Below, one piece after another: positions 57,780 to 64,000 of a stretch of 64,000 nucleotides of DNA. The position numbers and the translations under genes were made by a program. Origin of the DNA: Spodoptera frugiperda. Taxonomy: Eukaryota; Arthropoda; Insecta; Lepidoptera; Noctuidae. The stretch spans positions 6,352,501-6,416,500 of the forward strand of contig NC_064216.1 of NCBI RefSeq assembly GCF_023101765.2, in the 5' to 3' direction. A model generated the notes under the pieces. It was not told the origin of the DNA. It did not search any database and saw nothing but the letters and a program-made list of their open reading frames with translations. How positions within the stretch are numbered: position 1 is the first letter of the stretch; every line of letters starts with the position of its first letter.

Positions 57780-58863
57780 AATCTTGGAGGATTAAATGTA
57801 TTTGATTTCATCATATTATGGTGTTAGGTAAATATGCTCAAAGATGTAAATGTGCCTTAACACGAAGTTTTATTAATGCATGAACTTTTTATTTTGCGAT
57901 GAATAAAAAGGACATAAAATTTCAGGTCACGTATAATTTGGTCCTGTTTAACAATGTACATAAATCAGATATTTTAATAATTTACTACCATGATTTGAAA
58001 CGATAACCGCAAAGCTTACCGCTCTATCCATAATTTATCAGAACGTCAGACAAGTATAAAAAATTAGGAATAGGATTTGGAAAGAAATCTAGCTTACTAG
58101 CAGGTACCTAGAAAAACCTAGTTTTTTTCCCCAAAAAGCTAGGCGCCTTTAAAGGTTTCTTTCTCCCCGTCAACAAAAAAAGGTACTACTATAGGTAAAA
58201 TTTACAGTATCCAAGTACCTTACCTAACGATGAATAACACTAATCTATATTAAATTGCGTTATTGATTTAACTATCACCGCTACACGGAGGGCACGCATG
58301 AATTCTATTAACTTGAACGTGTTATTATTTGATGACTTTCCCTTAAGGGAATAATCTTTCCAAAGTACATCATATCGATATTGGATGTCACGTCACTAGT
58401 TTATTAAGCTCAGGTGATATTATTATTGGAGAAACTCCCTCTGGGGCTGCAGGTCTATAAAGGATGTGTTATGTGTGTTTGATCTTAAAGCAATTTCCAT
58501 TATGGGGTCCATATGCATCAGTTTTCCAAATACTATATAAAACGATACTATTTTTTGTATGTAAAGTAACCTGAATATCGATATTCAGCTTATTGCTTTT
58601 GTAATAGAATTGATAATCAATTAATGAAGTTTTGGTAGACTGGTGTATAAATTAGAGTTCTCAATTACCCTTTGTTAGCTTTATAGAATTTACTTAATAA
58701 TATTATGTTCGAGCAATTATGAATGTTCAGGAAAGCTAGGATGTTATCCTTAGATTAGGCAACAAATTAATTAAGAAAATTTTTAGATAGATGTATACAA
58801 AATATATACTTAAGTCTAGAATCAGAAATTGTGTACACATCGTTATAACAACTAATGAAGAGA
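57780..58863. other. No recognised feature
   Basis: AT-rich non-coding sequence; nothing identifiable on either strand. Confidence 0.4.
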
Positions 58864-58875
58864 GGGGTCATTTCT

Positions 58876-59019
58876 CCGGAGCTGCGGACTACCTAGCGAG
58901 GCTCCAGCTTGACAAGCAGGAGTAGGAACGGGGTGGTTTTTAGTCAGTAAGAGTCTGACACTCCCTCTCGCCTCGCCAAGGGTGGGAGAAGTCATTGGAT
59001 GATTTTCCCCCTTAAAAAA
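58876..59019 (+). mobile_element. SINE-like element with R1-LINE 3' tail (copy 4)
   Basis: Starts CCGGAGCTGCGGACTACCTA, contains GAACGGGGTGGTTTTTAGTC, and ends CCCCCTT plus a short A run. The 12-bp duplication GGGGTCATTTCT is at 58864-58875 and 59020-59031. A small internal deletion removes GGTTTACC-type sequence near the front. Confidence 0.88.
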
Positions 59020-59222
59020 GGGGTCATTTCTACTTCTGATTTCTGATCACCTTACAAGCGAATTGTATCACAGTTACAAGGAACATAAGAAAACGTATAA
59101 AGATATAAACATAAGAAATATTGGACAACTGAGTTCGTAATCGTAACTTTGTAACTATACCATTACTCGTTTGATAGGTCGGTGATAACTTTCACGAAGT
59201 ACATTAATATTGCTCTGTATCT

Positions 59223-59354
59223 GTACCCTTAGTACGAGTTTGCGAGCGTTCGGCGCTCTGATTGGTTGGTTTATTCGAGCCGGCCAATCAAAGCACCGAA
59301 CGCGCTCTCGTTTCGATTACTTTAAACGCAAAAGCAAACTCATACTAAGGGTAC
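59223..59354. mobile_element. MITE with GTACCCTTAGTACGAGTTTG ends (copy 2)
   Basis: GTACCCTTAGTACGAGTTTGC and its near reverse complement at the right end (CAAACTCATACTAAGGGTAC) enclose CGGCGCTCTGATTGGTTGGT facing GGCCAATCAAAGCACCGAAC. About 132 bp, non-coding. Confidence 0.85.
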
Positions 59355-59794
59355 CGTTCACCACGTGTGTTTAACTACTTATGTCCCTTTGAAATGTACA
59401 CCAAAATAAATATTATACGAGCATACCTTCGGAGAAAATTATCAGTTTTTACTACGGGACAACATATAAAAAATCGGCCTAAAATTGTCCATAAAATGTA
59501 TCGAAGATTACATACATACTATTCAAGAAATAATTTCGCTTCCATTGAATTTATAGGCGTGTAATAATTTTCTATCATCCATTTTTATCTTTACCAAGAT
59601 GCTAGTTCAGTTTAAACATGTCAGACATATTTAATAATAGACAAGTGTTCTAACCGGCCGTTTAGAGATAATTAGGGAGATCTTGTGGCTGATATCATGA
59701 CGATGATGCTTGGTAACTTGATAGCAGATAATAAATTAATACCTCAAACATTTATGTAGAACCTTCTATCTTTAAAAGGCTTAAATAATTATAG
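59355..59794. other. No recognised feature
   Basis: AT-rich non-coding sequence. The plus frame at 59367-59564 has no domain. Confidence 0.4.
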
Positions 59795-59965
59795 AACATA
59801 TTTTTTTTTTTAATCACAAGATGGGAAGTTCTCATGGCGCCTTCTCGCCTGGGAGAACGAAAGGAACTATCAGACTCTTACTGACTAAAACCCATCCTTG
59901 TGTCCCGTCTCACACGTGGGTACGAGGATGCGGGAAACGAAATTCTTCCGCAGCATTATAGAACA
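59795..59965 (-). mobile_element. Diverged relative of the R1-LINE tail
   Basis: Poly-T at the left, CTTCTCGCCTGGGAGAACGA, then ATCAGACTCTTACTGACTAA. After that the sequence differs from the other copies (CGTGGGTACGAGGATGCGGG), indicating another subfamily or LINE. Confidence 0.55.
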
Positions 59966-60267
59966 CAGACAACCTAGATCATTATACAATTACCTAGTAC
60001 ATAATCATAAAATCATTGTTGGTTGTCTTTAATTTCCTCACAACGAGTTATATCACGCGATACGACATTATGAAAGGTCATACCGTTCATAATGTGTCTA
60101 CTTATACAAGGACATGGACGCAGACTTGATCTTGATTATAAAAGATAACAAATTAAAAATAACAGATTTGTACACATTAATTTAATTCACTTTTGAAAGA
60201 AAAAACAAGGTGATCAAAATTAATTCGTTCCATTATTACGATTTCATATTACTATGTCCCATTTGCA

Positions 60268-60449
60268 TCACTACATAGTATGAAACAAAGTCAGTTTTTT
60301 GTCCCTATATCCCTATGTATGCTTAAATCTTTAAAACTACGCAACGGATTTTGATGCGGTTTTTTTAATAGATAGAGTGATTCAAGAGGAAGGTTTATAA
60401 ATATAATATATCACCATTGCACCCATGCGAAGCTGGGGCGGGTCGCTAG
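60268..60449 (+). mobile_element. Non-autonomous Helitron, family A (copy 4)
   Basis: TCACTACATAGTATGAAACA at the start and GAAGCTGGGGCGGGTCGCTAG followed by T at the end. Close to the copy at 22409-22591. Confidence 0.8.
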
Positions 60450-60840
60450 TTGTATAATATTTATTATGGGATTTATGAATATCTCAAGGAGCAGGATCAA
60501 CCAATTTTGAAACCCAATTCACACTCCATGATATTAAAGAAAAATTACGAAAATGGAACACTTAACCCTTTCAGTCATTTTACTTATCAAAACAACGTGT
60601 TCAACAATACCTACTCGTAACAAGGCATACATATGTTACAGCCAAAGTAATAAATCTTGATATTATTTATACTGTCTAGCAATTATATATAACGACTACT
60701 CAATTTAGATAAAGTGATAAATGACACAAATTTAATCACATTAACTAGCAATTTTATATACTATCTTCGTAGACTTGGATAATGTAATAAAACGAGCAGC
60801 ATGCAGGCAAACATGCAGCATGTAGCAGGCAGGGTTTCTG
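60450..60840. other. No recognised feature
   Basis: AT-rich non-coding sequence; nothing identifiable. Confidence 0.4.
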
Positions 60841-60990
60841 TCATGGCTCCGGCGCTGCGGGCCTCCGGCGGCCCCACGCTTTCGCTCACCACCGCAGCTT
60901 CGGCTTAATGCAGCCTCAGCCACGGTGGCTCGCTAGCAGCCTCCTGCTCCTTAGCCCGCGGGCCGCCTCGGTCCTAAGCGCCTACGCGAA
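60841..60990. other. GC-rich island of ~150 bp
   Basis: GGCGCTGCGGGCCTCCGGCG, CTCACCACCGCAGCTTCGGC and TTAGCCCGCGGGCCGCCTCG stand out in AT-rich DNA. Several CpG sites and short palindromes (CCGCGG-like) are present. No target duplication or convincing frame. The minus frame at 60741-60923 is Arg/Gly-rich by composition only. Confidence 0.5.
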
Positions 60991-62902
60991 TTTAAATTAC
61001 ACTCTAGGGGTAGGACAAACAAGACTACGTGGAGTCGGTTTTATAGCAATTCGGTTCTGTCACTAACTTTTGTTGCACAGCATAGAAATTTTTAAACGAC
61101 ATTATTATTTAATTGTTACAGGAACTTATAGCAAATTAGTTTGATCGAAATTATATATAGGGCACTACAAGTTCACTACCACCATTTCCTACATAAGTCA
61201 TTAGGCCTACTAACGTTATGCGACTCAAATTTATGCCAAAACAAATTAGTCTTTGATTTTAAAGACTAATTTTTATTCTTACAAGTTATTCTTACAAGTA
61301 AGAGTCTTGTGACATTTTGAGTTACACATGTATTATTACTTTGACTAACTTGGACTTCCTGTTATGAATAATGTCCAGATAAAGTGATTAATTTATTATA
61401 TTGTCTAGTGAATTTGGTATTTATATACAGTTATTCATAATGACCAGTAATTATGAATAATTGCTATTTAATCACTCTGACTGTAACACATACATGTATA
61501 AGGTGTAAGGATATCCGTAGACAACCGAACGATACAATAAATCAGACGATGATAAACATATTATATTTTTCGCACAACAATAAAACCCAAAACTTTTGTA
61601 CCTTTGGGAAAAGTTCACGGCAACTATTAATACGATAAACAAAGGTCGATTTTGCTTTAAATATGTAATTAACCTGAATTGTTAGGCTATTACTGTAATC
61701 AGTATCTTATAATATGTATTGATAATAGATAGGACTATCAGTTTTATCAAGGAAATCGTCCACCTGCAGTATGGATTTGTAATGACTAATACCTAATAAG
61801 TATTTTGTTATTATTAATGTAGATTATATCTGATTTTAGTAAGGTAAAATTTACTACCGATTAGGATACCTATGTAACTAGGTATCATTATTTGTAACTT
61901 GGGCCTAACAACATATTTTAATGAGTAGTAATACTTATAGCGAAAAGAACTCATACACATATTTTACTTTACTGCTTAGGCCTTAGTTACGTCGTTAATG
62001 TTCTGTTGTAAAGATTTACAATATACAACAGACAGCCAAAATAAATATTTACGAAAAAATTTCATAAAATTTTACGATCCATTAATTAAATAAACAAAAA
62101 ATGAGAGGTCTTGTTTAGGGGAGAATTCTAATAAACAAGATGATTTATAAAAATGGTATTTGAGACTGTTGATGATACAGTCCAGTCATATTTATGTATA
62201 ACGTAGTTTTATATAAGTAGGTACTAACTACAAAACTTAAAATAAATTATTTGATTTTGAGGCCGACTTTGAGTTTAAGGATTAAAATACCGAAACGGTG
62301 ATTTTTGTCAGAAAATTTTTAATATGTTTAAAAAAGTTTGCAAAAACATTAAAATTTTACATTAAACAATTTCGGTCACATCATCGTTCACCACCAGGCG
62401 AGTTACTTGCCAAACGCCATTCTATACACACAAAAAAATCAAAGTGCAGACGCCTAAAGACCCTACATGTAAAATTGTCTCACTTTCTTGAACTTTTCTT
62501 AATGTCCAGTATTTACAGTTTCAAATGATTACAAACAAAAAGAAGTATTCAAAAAAAAACACATCCACCAATCCTCACCAAGTTGCTATCTCCAAAAAAA
62601 GACAAGGAACGAACGCAGAAAAGAAAAAAAAAGTTTTAAATAACATTACAAAACATTTCCCTAAAGTAATAAGTAAGTTGTGCTTACGCAGATGTTGTGG
62701 TGTTTCATCAAATTCAATTTAATTAGAGCTGAGAATTTCTTAAAGAGAATATTTTTACTTGCGCGCACCGCGCACCTGTTACGTGACTTCATTTAATATT
62801 TCCGCCCAACAAATATCAAAAGGCTAACGACGAAAGTAATTTCTTAATGTGACAACATGGAGTAGTATTGTTATGCAAGTAAATAAACTCTATTTTATAT
62901 GT
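60991..62902. other. No recognised feature
   Basis: AT-rich non-coding sequence. Lys-rich frames at 62298-62528 and 62525-62722 reflect A-rich composition and have no domain. Confidence 0.4.
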
Positions 62903-63190
62903 GGGGGCCGGGAAGTTTAAGACGCCCGTTTCTCATGCATGAGGGCGAGGGTTCCTAAACTACCCGCGGCAAGTACCAATGTGACTTTCTAAGATTATTT
63001 AGACATCACTGACAAACGGTGAATGCAAATATCGTGAGGAAACCTGGGCTTATAATTTTTAATTATAAGTTTAAAATCGCCAACCCGCATTGAGCAAGCG
63101 TGGCGATTAATGCTCAAACCTTCTCCGTGCGAGAAGAGGCCTTTGTTCAGCAGTGGCCACTTATAGGCTGTTAAAAGTAAAAAAAATAGT
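62903..63190 (+). mobile_element. tRNA-derived SINE with RTE-like 3' end
   Basis: The head GGGCCGGGAAGTTTAAGACG, then CATGCATGAGGGCGAGGGTT, is tRNA-like with a decayed box B. The body has GCGGCAAGTACCAATGTGAC, ATCGTGAGGAAACCTGGGC and CAACCCGCATTGAGCAAGCG, all familiar from lepidopteran SINEs. The end GAGGCCTTTGTTCAGCAGTGG matches the RTE LINE tail at 32221-32243 read on minus. An A-rich tail follows. Confidence 0.7.
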
Positions 63191-63220
63191 TACATTAATA
63201 AAATCAGTATTATCACTTAC

Positions 63221-63290
63221 TGTCGCTCTCATCTGAATTCGTATCCGAACACTCACTAGCTCGTTTTTCGCGAAATATGCAGCAGAACAT
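63221..63290 (-). CDS. Candidate first coding exon, possibly of the NCB5OR gene
   Basis: On the minus strand an ATG at 63290 opens a short frame, MFCCIFREKRASECSDTN followed by an acidic SDESD stretch, that runs straight into a strong donor ACA|GTAAGT at 63221/63220. The 70 bases leave one base (A) of a codon, which is the phase required by the NCB5OR exon at 5633-5779, where the joined codon would be AGC (Ser). The Cys-rich N-terminus and acidic tail match no domain I recognise. It may instead start another gene lying to the left on the minus strand, or be chance. The phase match alone has a one-in-three probability. Confidence 0.4.
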
Positions 63291-63812
63291 TTTATGTGTG
63301 CGCCTAACGAAGTGGCTTCTTGACCGACTGTAGCTCACCGGATTGTTACTCAATTAACAAACAATCAATAGGTCATTAAAATGCAGTACAGACAACGATA
63401 TACCAAAAAGGTTCTGCCTGTGCTACAAATATGACGTCACAAAACCGTACAGCAACCTGCTGACCCAAAAGTTACCTTGTTACGTTTACATAACAATCAA
63501 ATTGAGTTTTGCGACTTTTGAATAGAATTTTTAACTAAATTGGGCAACGTTCAGTCATTTTATCAACTGAACTGGCCGGTTTATAGTTGTGATATATTTG
63601 TTTTTAGTGGAAACGTTCCAGTTTTGCCTTTTGAATTTGATTTCTAAAGCCGACATTATTAACCCGTAGCTGCGACGTGACATTATGAAGTTTGAAATAA
63701 CCCTCGCCAGGCTTGCCGCGATATTGAATGTCACAGAAACGTCTCATGAGTATTTCCGATACGTAGACTGCCTAAATAGGTGTGAAATATTCTTCTAGGG
63801 GCTAGAAATCCT

Positions 63813-64000
63813 ATGGTGCGGAGCGAGAGGGACTGGGATGCCGTCTCCTCCTTCTGCGAAGCAGTCATGCTAGCTAAGGAGGAGGCGGGGCGCGTGAGAG
63901 AACAAACCTCCTCACGCCCCAGCCGTCGCGAAAGACACTCCGGGCGTAGGGGATCCCGAGACGATCTCCGGCCACCGTAGTGCGGGCCTGCGGACGGCGA
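63813..64000 (+). mobile_element. R1-clade LINE fragment at the right edge
   Basis: The frame 63813-63980 reads MVRSERDWDAVSSFCEAVML and AKEEAGRVREQTSSRPSRR, then further Arg-rich sequence to a stop, the C-terminus of the R1-type protein. The first 14 residues match the copy at 56790-56832. It begins abruptly at about 63811, so it is 5'-truncated, and it continues past the window. Confidence 0.75.

Noticed and set aside
1..64000. CRISPR arrays, rRNA genes, intact tRNA genes
   Set aside because: Searched by eye and none found; the tRNA-like signals at 19815, 49316 and 62903 are SINE heads with decayed boxes and non-tRNA bodies.

Overview
This is AT-rich animal nuclear DNA, very probably from a moth (Lepidoptera, noctuid-like). 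Three things point there: interspersed repeat families that I recognise as lepidopteran, the abundance of Helitron-type remnants ending in CTAG, and one spliced host gene. There are no operons, CRISPR arrays, rRNA genes or intact tRNA genes.

Host gene. The only host gene I can support is on the minus strand at 4160-5779. Four internal exons encode the cytochrome b5 domain, the linker, the CS domain and the start of the reductase domain of NCB5OR (cytochrome b5 reductase 4, CYB5R4). All four reading phases join and all splice sites are GT/AG. The rest of the FAD/NAD domain was not found between 1 and 4159 and presumably lies beyond the left edge. A short minus-strand coding exon at 63221-63290 ends in the phase that the exon at 5633-5779 needs. 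It could be the first exon of the same gene. If so, nearly the whole window is one intron of about 57 kb, which would fit the absence of any other host gene, but this is inference.

Repeats, left to right. 0.7-3.5 kb: a fold-back MITE, an abundant lepidopteran repeat, and the 3' end of a non-LTR retrotransposon. 6.2-7.4 kb: an unexplained cluster of a 13-base motif in direct and inverted pairs. 8.4-10.7 kb: a Helitron fragment, then a 1.6 kb DNA transposon with arms of about 350 bp and an 8-bp target duplication, with a second element inside it and a SINE-like insertion in its flank. 11-16 kb: several Helitron, MITE and LINE-tail fragments. 16-44 kb: mostly sequence in which I recognise nothing, with isolated SINE, MITE and Helitron copies. 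44.1-47.5 kb: a decayed Helitron with Rep fragments, interrupted by another Helitron, a fold-back element and a tandem repeat. 51.1-51.8 kb: a non-autonomous hAT element. 53.5-55.1 kb: a dead Tc1-like transposon with 30-bp inverted repeats. 55.6-57.8 kb: an hAT-like element split by a 5'-truncated R1-clade retrotransposon. 58-64 kb: SINE, MITE and Helitron copies, a GC-rich patch, the candidate exon, and the start of another R1-like fragment at the right edge.

Most notable pattern. A short element of about 145-165 bp starts at the same CCGGA... position in at least four copies, three of them with clear target-site duplications. It is the same sequence as the last ~140 bp of the R1-clade retrotransposon at 56048-57113. 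Either a SINE uses the tail of that LINE, or reverse transcription stops at a preferred point. I found no convincing new cellular system. What stands out is mobile-element biology and one possible very long intron.
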